Source: Limimaricola variabilis (lineage in GTDB: Bacteria; Pseudomonadota; Alphaproteobacteria; Rhodobacterales; Rhodobacteraceae). Taken from it: DNA of 64,000 nucleotides. The notes beneath the pieces are model-generated. The model did no database searches and was not told where the DNA came from. It worked only from the letters and a program-made list of their open reading frames with translations. Shown here one piece after another: positions 33,947-42,807 of this stretch. The position numbers were made by a program, and so were the translations under genes. The stretch spans positions 1-64,000 of the forward strand of contig NZ_JACIBX010000007.1 in NCBI RefSeq assembly GCF_014195545.1. The letters run 5' to 3'. Numbering within the stretch: the stretch's first letter is position 1; every line of letters begins with the position of its first letter.

Positions 33947-35550
33947 CAGGCGTTGATCCACTGGTAAAGCCAGGTTTCCGAAAGCTTGCGGCCGAAGCCG
34001 GCGACGTGCGCCGACAGCTCGACCGTGGTGTCGGGGGCGGCGGCGATGTCGAGCACCGCGCGCCAGCGGCCATTGGCCTCGATCCGCTCCAGCGTCTGGG
34101 ACAGGATCTCGCCGCCATGCGCCTCGACGCGCAGCTCGACCTCGGCATCGCCGGAAAGCCGCTCCAGCGCGCCGCCCTCGAGGTCGATGACGAATTTGCG
34201 GGTGCCCGGTGCGCTCTCGACACCCGAGACGCCGCCGGCTCCGGCCCGCGTCTCGGCGACATGGGCGATCTCTGCGGCGGGTTCGGGGTCTAGGTCGCCC
34301 CAGCGCAGGCGATAGGCATACTCGCGTTCGTCGCCGGCGGAAATCTTGTCCTCGGGCACCCAGAAGGCGACGATGTTGTCGTTCGCCTCGAGCTCGGTCG
34401 GGATCTCGACCAGCCGGACCGCGCCACGGCCCCAGTCGCCGACCGGCTCGACCCGCAGCGACGGGCGCCGCTCGTAGCGGGCGCCGCCATCTTGGTAGCT
34501 CTCGAAGTCGCGGTCGCGCTGATAGAGCCCGAAGGCGCGCGGCCCGACCTCTCCGAAATAGGAGGAGGCGAGCCGGGGCGGGTTGTTGAGCGGCCGCCAC
34601 AGCACGTCGCCATCGGCGCGCTCGATGCACAGCCCGTCGCTGTCATGCACAGCGGGGCGGTAGTCGTCGAAATCGGCCCGGTTCTTTTCGGAAAACAGGA
34701 ACATGGAGGTCAGCGGCGCGATGCCGAGCTGCTCGGGCGCGCGGCGGAAGAACAGCCGCGCCGTCACCTCGATCTCGGTGGCCTCGCCCGGGGTAACGAC
34801 CAGCCGATATGCACCGGTCAGCGTCTCTCCCTCGAGCGCGGCATAGATCGTCACCTCGCGCACACCCGGTTCCAGCCAGAACCGGGTGAAGCGGGGGAAC
34901 TCCTCGGCCCGCGATGTGGCGGTGTCGATCGCGACGCCGCGCGCGCTGATGCCGTAGCGGCTGTCGCGGCCCAGCGCCCGGAAGTAGCTGGCGCCAAGGA
35001 AGGCCACGAGCTCGTCCTCGCGGTCCGGGCGGTTGAGCGGCGCGTTGAGCCGGAACCCGGCCACGCCGGGCAGCTCGGCCACTTCTTCCGCCGCCTTGGC
35101 GAGGCGGCCGCGATAGTCGAAATCCTCGGTATCGAACCGCATCGGCCGGGCCAGGCCGTCCTGCAGATGATAGAGCCGCACCGGCTCTTCAAAGAGCCAG
35201 CCCATGTGAAAGGCGTGCAACCGGAACGGCGTCTCGCCGTCGCGAAAGCGGGCCCGCTCTGCGTCGAAGGCGATCAGTCGGTAGTCGTCATAGCCCAGCG
35301 GGCCGAGCGGCAGCTTCGGGCGTTCTGCCGGGGCAGGGGCGGCGGAGGCCAGCGCGCGCATCTCGGCGGTCAGGCTTTCGAAGTCGAAGGCCATGGGGGT
35401 GTCGTCGGGCGCGGGCGGGATCACCCGGGGCGGCTCCTGAGCGGGCGCGCCGGTGCCGCCGATCGCGGCCAGAAAGGCGGCGGAAGCGCCGATCGCGCGC
35501 AGCAGGCCTCGGCGATCGAAGCGCGGGGAATTGTCGGGAAAATCGGGCAT
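33946..35550 (-). CDS. opgG: OpgG, periplasmic glucan biosynthesis protein
   Basis: A 534-aa periplasmic protein of the OpgG/OpgD family, needed for glucan backbone synthesis or branching. A twin-arginine-type signal is visible at residues 12-35 (FDRRGLLRAIGASAAFLAAI). The MdoG domain spans about 55-530, with LGYDDYRLIAFD near 84 and AFHMGWLFEEPVRLYHL near 113. The start at 35550 (MPDFPDNSPRF) puts the Arg pair at a normal distance from the N-terminus; an upstream Met adds 36 unrelated residues. It is the first gene of the opg operon. A Tat signal is more typical of OpgD, so that name is possible. Confidence 0.92.
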   Translation of the reverse strand: MPDFPDNSPRFDRRGLLRAIGASAAFLAAIGGTGAPAQEPPRVIPPAPDDTPMAFDFESLTAEMRALASAAPAPAERPKLPLGPLGYDDYRLIAFDAERARFRDGETPFRLHAFHMGWLFEEPVRLYHLQDGLARPMRFDTEDFDYRGRLAKAAEEVAELPGVAGFRLNAPLNRPDREDELVAFLGASYFRALGRDSRYGISARGVAIDTATSRAEEFPRFTRFWLEPGVREVTIYAALEGETLTGAYRLVVTPGEATEIEVTARLFFRRAPEQLGIAPLTSMFLFSEKNRADFDDYRPAVHDSDGLCIERADGDVLWRPLNNPPRLASSYFGEVGPRAFGLYQRDRDFESYQDGGARYERRPSLRVEPVGDWGRGAVRLVEIPTELEANDNIVAFWVPEDKISAGDEREYAYRLRWGDLDPEPAAEIAHVAETRAGAGGVSGVESAPGTRKFVIDLEGGALERLSGDAEVELRVEAHGGEILSQTLERIEANGRWRAVLDIAAAPDTTVELSAHVAGFGRKLSETWLYQWINA

Positions 35551-35686
35551 CTGGGTCTTTTGGGCGTGAGGTGCGCGAGGTGAATCGCATCGCGTGTCTA
35601 GCCCTCCCATGCGGCAGCCGCGCGCGGGTTGCAATGCGCTTATGCGGCAACCTGCCATGCATCGGCGGAGCCCGGCGACAAGGTGG

Positions 35687-37513
35687 TCAACGCTGCGGCG
35701 GAAGCCGGATCTCGTGCCGCATTCCGGGCAGGCTGCGGCTGTCTATCGTGGCACCGATCTGCGCGCACAACCCGGCCACCAGCCGTGACCCCAGCCCCGA
35801 CGACGGCGCCTCCCGCGTCTCTCCCGGACCGTGTCCGTCATCCTCGACGGTCACCAGCACCGCCCCGTCCGCAGCGCGGCGCAGGGTGACGCCGATCCGT
35901 CCGCGACCCTCGGGAAAGGCGTATTTGATGGCGTTGGTGATCAGTTCGTTGACCACGAGACCGAGGGGCACCGCCATGTCGAGCTCAAGCTCGACCGGCT
36001 CGACCCGGCACTCCAGCTCGATCCGCGTGCCTTGCAGCACCGAGCGGCGCAGCCGTGCCGCGAGATCCTCGAGATAGGCGGCGAAACCGACCCGGCCCGC
36101 CTCCTCATCGAAGCCGAGCTGCGCGTGCAGATCGGCTACCGCCTCAATCCGTTCGGTCGCGGCGACGATCCCCTCGGGCCGCTCGGCCCGGTTCGCCTCG
36201 AGCCGGAGCATCGACAGGATCAGGTGGAGGTTGTTCTTCATCCGGTGGTTCAGCTCGGCCAGCAGCGTCTGACGATGCTCGAGCGCGGCTTCGCGGGCCT
36301 CCGCCTTCTGCTGGGCGGCGGTCACGTCGGTCATCGCACCGATCAGCCGCCGGCTGCCATCCGAAAGCCGGACCATCCGGCCGCGCGTGCTTACCCAAAC
36401 AGGCGGGCCGTCGTCGCGCAGGAGGCGGTAGAGGCGTGAGGTCTCCTCGCCGTCGGCGATCGGCCCGGTCAGGCTGATCTGCAGCGCGTCGCGGTCCTCG
36501 GGATGGACCCGCTCGACATAGTCCCGCAAGGGTCGGGGTCCGCCCAGATGCGTCAGGCCGAACAAGGCATCGGTGCGGGCCGAAGCGGTGACCTGGCGGG
36601 TGTCGGGGTCGTATTCCCAGGTGCCGATCGCCGCGACCTCGACGCTCATCCCCAGCATCATGGCCGAGCGCTCGCGCGCCGCCTCGCGGGCATGCCGTTC
36701 GGTGACGTCGAAATTGACGCCGGTCAGCCGCAGAGCGCGACCACGGGCGTCGCGCATGATCCGGCCGCGCCCCTCGATCCAGCGCAGGCCCTGCTCGGGA
36801 TGGATCGCCCGGAACGCCATGGCGAGCTGCTCGGCATCGCCCTCGATGCTCTGACGCAGCTCGCGTTCGCAGCGGGGCCGGTCGTCGGGATGCAGCCGTC
36901 CCGCCCATGCGGCGATGAGGCCGAGCGGATCCGAGCAGGTCTCGCTCGCGGGATCGAGGCCATAGAGGCGGTACATTTGGGGCGACCAGTCGATCCGGCC
37001 GCCGATGATGTCCCAGTCATACACCCCGAGCGCCGCCGCCTCCTGTGCCTGCTGCAGCCGGGCCTCGCTGTGGCGCAGGGTCTCTTCCATCTCGCGGCGG
37101 TCGGTGATGTCGACGCAGCTGCCGATGAAGCCGACGAGTCGCCCTTCGGGATCGCGGCGCGGCGCCGCACTGTCGAGCATCCAGCGCCACGCGCCGTCAT
37201 GCCGCTGCAGCCGGTATTCCACCTGGAAGGGGCGTCCCGCCGCCAGCGCGTCGGCATAGCCGTCGAGTGCCGGTAGATCGTCGCGGTGGATACCGGTGAT
37301 CCAGCCGCCGCCGATCTCCTCCGCCAGGCTCCGGCCCCGGAACTCCAGCCAGGCGCGGTTGAAATAGGTCCCCTCATAATCGGGGTTCGACAGCCACATG
37401 GGCGAGGGCGAGGCATCCAGAGCGGCGAGAAAGCCCGAATCCACGCCCGGCCCGCCGAGAGGAGCGTTTTCCGCCCCGGCGCGGGGGATCTGATCGACGC
37501 CATCGATCTTCAT
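35687..37513 (-). CDS. Sensor histidine kinase with three PAS domains (HisKA_2/HWE type)
   Basis: A 608-aa soluble kinase with no membrane segment. Three PAS/PAC units lie at about 25-145, 155-270 and 285-400. The dimerisation/His segment is LAELNHRMKNNLHLILSMLR near residue 421, the HisKA_2 form used by many alphaproteobacterial general-stress and light-sensing kinases. The ATPase domain has NELITNAIKYAFP near 526 and VEDDGHGPGE near 565. No LOV cysteine motif is seen. No response regulator lies beside it, so its partner is elsewhere. The start at 37513 (MKIDGVDQIP) has only a weak ribosome binding site. Confidence 0.9.
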   Translation of the reverse strand: MKIDGVDQIPRAGAENAPLGGPGVDSGFLAALDASPSPMWLSNPDYEGTYFNRAWLEFRGRSLAEEIGGGWITGIHRDDLPALDGYADALAAGRPFQVEYRLQRHDGAWRWMLDSAAPRRDPEGRLVGFIGSCVDITDRREMEETLRHSEARLQQAQEAAALGVYDWDIIGGRIDWSPQMYRLYGLDPASETCSDPLGLIAAWAGRLHPDDRPRCERELRQSIEGDAEQLAMAFRAIHPEQGLRWIEGRGRIMRDARGRALRLTGVNFDVTERHAREAARERSAMMLGMSVEVAAIGTWEYDPDTRQVTASARTDALFGLTHLGGPRPLRDYVERVHPEDRDALQISLTGPIADGEETSRLYRLLRDDGPPVWVSTRGRMVRLSDGSRRLIGAMTDVTAAQQKAEAREAALEHRQTLLAELNHRMKNNLHLILSMLRLEANRAERPEGIVAATERIEAVADLHAQLGFDEEAGRVGFAAYLEDLAARLRRSVLQGTRIELECRVEPVELELDMAVPLGLVVNELITNAIKYAFPEGRGRIGVTLRRAADGAVLVTVEDDGHGPGETREAPSSGLGSRLVAGLCAQIGATIDSRSLPGMRHEIRLPPQR

Positions 37514-37622
37514 CGCTCTGCGTTCTGCCCCCCGTGCGTCCCCTCGATCCCCTACTTTTGTGTAGCTCCAACACCACGCTCTTGCCAAGCGAAGTCGTGG
37601 CCGACCCACCATCTGCGCGCGA

Positions 37623-37645
37623 AAACGCCCCGCTTGCAGGCGTTT
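37623..37645. promoter_or_regulatory. Inverted repeat in the divergent kinase/ectoine-hydrolase promoter region
   Basis: AAACGCC (37623-37629) is matched by GGCGTTT (37639-37645) across a 9-base spacer, inside the 218-base region between the divergent kinase and M24 genes. It could be an operator for either. No cognate regulator is encoded next to it. Confidence 0.35.
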
Positions 37646-37731
37646 GTCGTTTTTCGCTCGGCACGTGGCGCAGGCGGCGTTGACCAGGGCGGCCACGGCG
37701 GTCTGGGCTGGTCGTGTCAGGAGATCCCGTC

Positions 37732-38916
37732 ATGCGCCCATACGCCGCCCCTTTCGACGCCGCCGAATACAACCGCCGCCTCGATGCCACGCGCGCCGCC
37801 ATGGACGCGGCCGGGATCGACCTGCTCTTCGTCACCGACCCCTCGAACCAGAGCTGGCTCACCGGGTATGACGGCTGGTCCTTCTATGTGCATCAGGGGG
37901 TCATTCTGTCGCTCGACGGCGACCCCTGCTGGTGGGGGCGGATGCAGGACACCGCCGGCGCGGCGCGCACCGTCTGGATGCCGGAAGCCTGCATCCTCGG
38001 TTATGACGACCGTTACGTGCAATCCGCGACCCGCCATCCGATGCAGGATCTGGCCGCCCGGCTGATCGGCATGGGGCAGGGCCGCGCTCGGATCGGCGTC
38101 GAGATGGACAATTACTACTACTCGGCCAAGGCGCATGCCGTTCTGGAGACGGCGTTGCCAGACGCGACGCTGGTCGACGCGACGGCGCTGGTGAACTGGC
38201 GGCGGCTGGTGAAATCGCCGCCCGAGATCGCGCTGATGCGGCGCGCCGCCCGAATTTCGGAGACCATCGCCCGGCAGGCGATCGAGTTGGCCGAGCCGGG
38301 CCTGCCCAAGAACCATCTGGTGGGGGAGGTGATGCGCGCCGCCGTGCGCGGGGTGGGCGACGACTGGGGCGACTATGCCGCCATCGTGCCGCTGATGCCC
38401 TCGGGCACGGATGCCGCCGCCCCGCATCTGACCTGGAACGGCGACGCGATGAAGCGCGGCGAGGCCACCTTCTTCGAGCTGTCGGGCTGCGTGCGCCGCT
38501 ACCACGCGCCCTTGTGCCGGACCGTTCACCTCGGGCCGCCGCCCGAGGAGATGGCGCGCGCCGCCGAGGCCCTGACCGAGGGGCTCGAGGCAGGATTGGA
38601 GGCCGCGCGGCCGGGAAACACGACGCAGGACATCGCCGCCGCGCTGCATGCCCCGCTCAAGCGGATCGGCATCCACCGGCCGAACCGCTGCGGCTATCCC
38701 GTGGGGCTGAGCTACCCGCCCGACTGGGGCGAGCGGACCGCCAGCCTGCGCAAGGGCGACCTGACGGTGCTGGAGCCGGGGATGACCTTCCACTTCATGC
38801 CGGGCATCTGGATGGAGGGGTGGGGGCTGGAGACCACCGAGACGATCCTGATCCGCGAGAGCGGCCCGGCCGAGACGCTGTGCGACCTCGACCGCAAGCT
38901 CTTCGTGAAGCCATGA
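37732..38916 (+). CDS. doeA: Ectoine hydrolase-like M24-family protein (DoeA/EutD-like)
   Basis: A 394-aa creatinase/prolidase-fold protein. The segments DPSNQSWLTGYDGWSFYVHQ near residue 39, IGVEMDNYYYSAKAHAVLE near 122, VNWRRLVKSPPEIALMRRAA near 155, and GYPVGLSYPPDWGE near 322 match what I know of ectoine hydrolases DoeA/EutD. These open the ectoine ring to N-acetyl-diaminobutyrates. The usual M24 metal-ligand Asp residues are not kept (ELSGCVRRYHAPLCRT near 243), as in creatinase-like members. The start at 37732 has AGGAG upstream. It is coupled by ATGA to an ArgE-like gene. No ectoine transporter or eutABC is nearby, so another cyclic amidine or amide substrate is possible. Confidence 0.82.
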   Translation: MRPYAAPFDAAEYNRRLDATRAAMDAAGIDLLFVTDPSNQSWLTGYDGWSFYVHQGVILSLDGDPCWWGRMQDTAGAARTVWMPEACILGYDDRYVQSATRHPMQDLAARLIGMGQGRARIGVEMDNYYYSAKAHAVLETALPDATLVDATALVNWRRLVKSPPEIALMRRAARISETIARQAIELAEPGLPKNHLVGEVMRAAVRGVGDDWGDYAAIVPLMPSGTDAAAPHLTWNGDAMKRGEATFFELSGCVRRYHAPLCRTVHLGPPPEEMARAAEALTEGLEAGLEAARPGNTTQDIAAALHAPLKRIGIHRPNRCGYPVGLSYPPDWGERTASLRKGDLTVLEPGMTFHFMPGIWMEGWGLETTETILIRESGPAETLCDLDRKLFVKP

Positions 38917-40052
38917 GCGTGTTCGAAGCGGCGGTCGCGCTGCTGGCCGAGATGGTGGCCTATCCGACCGTCTCGGATCGCTCCAACCGGGCGCTGGCCG
39001 AGATGCTGGCCGGGCGGATGGCGGGGCAGGGTGCCCGGATCCGCCTGCTGCCGGATCTGGGCAACGACAAGGTGAACCTCGTGGCCTCCTTCGGCCCGGA
39101 CCGTGCAGGCGGGGTAATGCTGTCCGGCCATCTCGACGTGGTGCCGGCGGGCGAGGGATGGACCTCGGACCCGTTCCGCCTGCGCCGCGAGGACGGTCGG
39201 CTCTTCGGGCGCGGCACCTGCGACATGAAGGGGTTCATTGCTGCCTGCGTGGCGATGGCGCCCCGGCTCGCGACCTGCGGCGCGCCGGTTCACGTCGTCC
39301 TGACCCATGACGAGGAGGTCGGTTGCATGGGCGCCGTGGCGCTCGCCGAGGTCATGGCGCGGGAGGGGCCGCGCCCGGCGATGGCATTCGTCGGCGAGCC
39401 GACCCGCATGGCCGTGATCGAAGGGCACAAGGGCAGCTACGAATACACCACCCGCATCGCAGGCCGCGACGGCCATGGCTCGGCGCCCGACCGCGGCATC
39501 AACGCTGGGATGGTGGCGGCGCGCCTGGCGCTGCGGCTCGATGGACTGGCGGCAGAGTTGCGCGAGAGGCGCCCGCAGGGCCGCTTCGATCCGCCATGGG
39601 CGACGATCAATCTCGGACGGATCACCGCCGGGGCCGCGCGCAACGTGATCGCCGGGCAGGCCAGCGTCGAATGGGAGATGCGCCCGGTCGTGCCCGCCGA
39701 GGCGTCCCACGTGAAACGTGCGCTCGCCGCCTTCGTCGAGGCCGAGATGGCGGCCCAGCCCGGCCTCGTCATCGAGACGGAATGCTTCGGGGAGATAGTC
39801 GGGCTGGAGCCACGCGCAGCCAACGCCGCGCGCGATCTCGCGCTCGATCTGGTCGGGGGGACGCCGGGCCTCGTGCCATTCGGCACCGAGGCGGGGATCT
39901 GGCAGGGGCTGGGGATCGACACGGTGCTGTGCGGACCGGGCGACATCGCGCAGGCGCACCGCCCGGACGAGTATCTCGAGGAAGGCCAACTTGCCGCCTG
40001 CCTCGACATGCTGGAGGGGCTGGCCGCCCGGCTCGGTGCCGGGCGGCTCTAG
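38913..40052 (+). CDS. M20-family deacetylase, ArgE-like
   Basis: A 379-aa zinc-dependent hydrolase. Metal and catalytic residues are visible: LSGHLDVVP near residue 72 (His, Asp), GRGTCDMKGF near 100 (Asp), THDEEVGC near 130 (Glu pair), GEPT near 158, and AQAHRPDEYL near 347 (His). The length and motifs fit acetylornithine deacetylase. It starts within the end of the ectoine-hydrolase-like gene (ATGA), so the two are co-translated. By context it may deacetylate N-acetyl-diaminobutyrate, a job normally done by the unrelated DoeB/EutE enzyme; this is inference. A role as a second ArgE is the alternative. Confidence 0.85.
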   Translation: MSVFEAAVALLAEMVAYPTVSDRSNRALAEMLAGRMAGQGARIRLLPDLGNDKVNLVASFGPDRAGGVMLSGHLDVVPAGEGWTSDPFRLRREDGRLFGRGTCDMKGFIAACVAMAPRLATCGAPVHVVLTHDEEVGCMGAVALAEVMAREGPRPAMAFVGEPTRMAVIEGHKGSYEYTTRIAGRDGHGSAPDRGINAGMVAARLALRLDGLAAELRERRPQGRFDPPWATINLGRITAGAARNVIAGQASVEWEMRPVVPAEASHVKRALAAFVEAEMAAQPGLVIETECFGEIVGLEPRAANAARDLALDLVGGTPGLVPFGTEAGIWQGLGIDTVLCGPGDIAQAHRPDEYLEEGQLAACLDMLEGLAARLGAGRL

Positions 40053-40055
40053 CCA

Positions 40056-40646
40056 TCACTCGGCGGCAGCGTCCGCGCCGTAATCCATCTCGCCGTGGTT
40101 CGTCTCATCATGGTCCATCATACCATGATCCATGCCACCTTCGCCGTCGGTCATGCCCGAATGGTCCATGGTCGAATGATCCATCGTCGACTGGTCCGCA
40201 CCCGGTTCCGGGCGCGGCTCGACCACGAATTCGATCTCGACCGCACCGGCCCGCTCGAAGATCAGCTTCGCGGGAAACCGCGCGCCCACCTCGAAGGGCG
40301 CGTCGATCCCCATGAACATCACGTGGCCGCCTTCACCCGGCGCGAGGGTCAGCGTCTCGCCCGGCGCGATCTCGACGCGCTCGATCGGCTGCATCGTCAT
40401 CATGCCGTCCGTCTCGACGGCCTCGTGCAGCGCCACCTTGGGAAACGCCGCCTCGACACCGATCAGCGCGTCGGCCTGATCGCCGTCGTTGCGGACTTCG
40501 AAGTAGCCCGCCCCGGTGGTGGCACGGGCAGCGGTTTCGATGGCGAAGGGGTGGAGGATGGCAAGGTCGCCTTCCTCGAACTCGTGCGCCTGCGCGGCGG
40601 CACCGAGACCGAGCGCGACAAGAAGCGCAAAGGGGCGTAACATCAT
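40056..40646 (-). CDS. PCu(A)C-type periplasmic copper chaperone with Met/His-rich tail
   Basis: A 196-aa protein. The signal peptide covers residues 1 to about 20, ending AQA before HEFEEGDL. The DUF461/PCu(A)C domain (about 25-150) has the copper motif pattern: HEAVETDGMMTMQ near residue 74 and GGHVMFMGI near 106. A C-terminal extension (about 155-196) repeats MDHS, MDHG and MMDHD units rich in Met, His and Asp, a likely extra copper-binding tail. PCu(A)C proteins deliver Cu(I) to the cytochrome oxidase CuA site. No SCO or oxidase gene is nearby. It is convergent with the ArgE-like gene, 3 bases apart. Confidence 0.9.
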   Translation of the reverse strand: MMLRPFALLVALGLGAAAQAHEFEEGDLAILHPFAIETAARATTGAGYFEVRNDGDQADALIGVEAAFPKVALHEAVETDGMMTMQPIERVEIAPGETLTLAPGEGGHVMFMGIDAPFEVGARFPAKLIFERAGAVEIEFVVEPRPEPGADQSTMDHSTMDHSGMTDGEGGMDHGMMDHDETNHGEMDYGADAAAE

Positions 40647-40834
40647 GACGAATTCCGATCCTTGGTCGCGCCTTCGGGGCGCCTGCCGCCCATAACATCG
40701 GCACCGCGCCCGAAAAAGCGGCTTGGTGTCGCGGCATCGCCCGGCCCTCGGCGTCCCGCGGATTGACCCCATGCCCTTCCTCTGCGCCTCTGACGGCCTA
40801 GTCTGAAGGGCGATTCCGACGAGAGGGCAGGACC

Positions 40835-41851
40835 ATGACGCAGCCATCCGCAGAACAGGACGCGACCGCACTCGCGCCCTTCGTCCGCACCGTGGCGCGC
40901 GGCCCGGGGCGGGGACGGCACCTGACCCGCGAGGAGGCAGCGCAGGCGATGCGGCTGATCCTCGACGGAACGGCGGCGCCCGAAGCGGCAGGGGCGCTTC
41001 TGATGGTGATGCGCTATCGCGGCGAGGACGCAGCCGAGATCGCGGGCTTCGCCGACGCGCTCGCCTCGGGGCCGGAATGGCGCAATGCCGCGCCCGATCT
41101 CGACTGGCCCTCCTACGCGGCTGGACGCACCCGCGGCCTGCCTTGGTTTCTGCTGGCCGCCAAGCTCGTGGCGGGCGCCGGCCACCGCGTCGCGCTGCAT
41201 GGCTGGAACGCGCATCGGCACGAGATCCGCGACGCGCTGCCCGCGCTCGGCATCAAGACGGTCGAGACCGGCGAGGCGCTCGGCCGCGCACTCGACGCCC
41301 ATTCGATTGCCTATGTCCCGCTCGAGGCGTGGTCGCCCGGCGGCTATCGGCTGATCCGCCTGCGCGAGGCGTTCGGGCTGCGCTCCTGCGTCAACACGGT
41401 GCTGCGGGTCGCCAATCCGTTCGGCGCATCCGCGCAGGTCGAAGGCGTCTTCCACCCGCCATATCGCGGGCTGCAGGCCGATGCGGGGGCGCTGATGGGC
41501 CAGCGCAACGTGCTGATCCTCAAGGGCGCGGGCGGCGAGTTCGAGCGCAATCCGTCCAAGGAGATCGAGCTGTTCGGCCTGCTTGACGGCGAGGCGGTCG
41601 ACCTGACCGCGCAGGCGCTGCGCGACGAAACCCGCCGGCTGGCCGATCCCGGTGGGCAGCCGGAGGACCTGCTGCGGCTCTGGCGCGGCGAGAGCGATGA
41701 CCACTTCGCCACCGCGCTGGTCACCGGCACCGCGGCGCTCGCGCTGCTGGCGCTGGGCGCGGCGCCCGGCCTCGCCCGTGCCGAGGCGCTGGCCGAGGCG
41801 CTGTGGCAGGCGCGCGACCGCGCCGCGCTGCCCGGAGCGCAGGCGGCATGA
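40835..41851 (+). CDS. TrpD2-like glycosyl transferase family protein (YbiB-like)
   Basis: A 338-aa protein related to anthranilate phosphoribosyltransferase: an N-terminal helical domain (about 12-85; LTREEAAQAMRLILDGTAAP) and a C-terminal domain with LRSCVNTVLRVANPFGASAQ near 185 and VLILKGAGGEFERNP near 224. The phosphoribosyl-pyrophosphate loop of true TrpD is not obvious. E. coli YbiB/TrpD2 relatives bind nucleic acid rather than make tryptophan. It is coupled by ATGA to the CysG-like gene, suggesting a shared role I cannot define. Confidence 0.85.
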   Translation: MTQPSAEQDATALAPFVRTVARGPGRGRHLTREEAAQAMRLILDGTAAPEAAGALLMVMRYRGEDAAEIAGFADALASGPEWRNAAPDLDWPSYAAGRTRGLPWFLLAAKLVAGAGHRVALHGWNAHRHEIRDALPALGIKTVETGEALGRALDAHSIAYVPLEAWSPGGYRLIRLREAFGLRSCVNTVLRVANPFGASAQVEGVFHPPYRGLQADAGALMGQRNVLILKGAGGEFERNPSKEIELFGLLDGEAVDLTAQALRDETRRLADPGGQPEDLLRLWRGESDDHFATALVTGTAALALLALGAAPGLARAEALAEALWQARDRAALPGAQAA

Positions 41852-42807
41852 AGGCTTTCCCGATGTTTCTCGCCACGACCGGCCGCCGGATCGTGATCCT
41901 CGGCGGTGGCGAGCAGGCGGCGCAGAAGGCGCGTCTGGTCATCCGTACCGATGCCGAGATCGTGGTGGCAGGGCTGGAGTTCGACGAGGAACTGCGGGCG
42001 CTGGCCGATGAGGGGCGCGTGCGGCTCGTGGATGCGCGCGAGATCCGGGCGGAGCTGTTCGACAACGCCGCGATCACCTTCGTCGCCACCGGCTCGGCCG
42101 GCGCGGACGGGGCGCTGCACGCATTGGCCAAGGCCATGGGCGCGCCGGTGGTCAATGTGGTCGACCGTCCCGCCCTGTGCGACGCGCTGACACCCTCGAT
42201 CGTCGACCGCGACCCGGTGGTGGTGGCGATCGGCACCGAAGGCACGGCGCCGGTGCTCGGCCGCCAGATCAAGACCGCCGTGGAGACCATGCTCGAGCCG
42301 CGCCTTGGCGCGCTGGCGGCGCTGGCGGGACGGATGCGCGGCGCGGTGGGGCAGCGATTGTCGGCGCGGGCGCGCCGCGATTTCTGGGTCTGGGTTTTCT
42401 CCGGCCCGGTGCGCGCCGCCCATGCCGCGGGCTCCGAGCGACGCGCGGCGCAGTTGCTAAAGGCACGGCTGGAAGAGGGGCCGGGCCCGGCCGAGGGTTC
42501 GGTCGCCTATGTCGGCGCCGGACCGGGCGAGGTCGACCTGATGAGCCTGCGCGGCGTGCGCCGGATGCAGGAAGCGGATCTGATCGTGCACGCGCCGGGG
42601 CTCGCCCCCGGCCTGCTGGAGCTGGCGCGCCGCGACGCCGAACGGCTGGTCTCGGACGATCCCATCGCCGCCGCGCTGTCGGCGGCGGGCGAGGGCGCGC
42701 GGGTCGTGCTGCTTGTGCCGGGGGCGGGGGAGGAGCTGCCCGGGCCGCTGCGCGAGGCCGCGCTTACGGTCGAGCACGTGCCCGGGATCAGGCCGGGGTT
42801 CGGCTAG
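41848..42807 (+). CDS. cysG: CysG-like precorrin-2 dehydrogenase/ferrochelatase with truncated methyltransferase domain
   Basis: A 319-aa protein. The N-terminal Rossmann part has ILGGGEQAAQKARLVI near residue 15. The siroheme synthase central segment has PSIVDRDPVVVAIGTEGTAP near 113 and the middle domain extends to about 205. Then VAYVGAGPGEVDLMSLRGVR near 217 begins a uroporphyrinogen-III methyltransferase domain, but the protein stops about 100 residues later. Full CysG is about 460 aa, so the SAM-binding and catalytic parts are largely missing. It probably makes siroheme from precorrin-2 but needs a separate methyltransferase. It overlaps the preceding gene (ATGA) and the convergent L,D-transpeptidase stop. 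Confidence 0.85.
   Translation: MKAFPMFLATTGRRIVILGGGEQAAQKARLVIRTDAEIVVAGLEFDEELRALADEGRVRLVDAREIRAELFDNAAITFVATGSAGADGALHALAKAMGAPVVNVVDRPALCDALTPSIVDRDPVVVAIGTEGTAPVLGRQIKTAVETMLEPRLGALAALAGRMRGAVGQRLSARARRDFWVWVFSGPVRAAHAAGSERRAAQLLKARLEEGPGPAEGSVAYVGAGPGEVDLMSLRGVRRMQEADLIVHAPGLAPGLLELARRDAERLVSDDPIAAALSAAGEGARVVLLVPGAGEELPGPLREAALTVEHVPGIRPGFG

Noticed and set aside
40090-40200. Tandem DNA repeats
   Set aside because: The repetition is the coded Met/Asp/His tail of the copper chaperone, with imperfect codons; not a separate repeat element.
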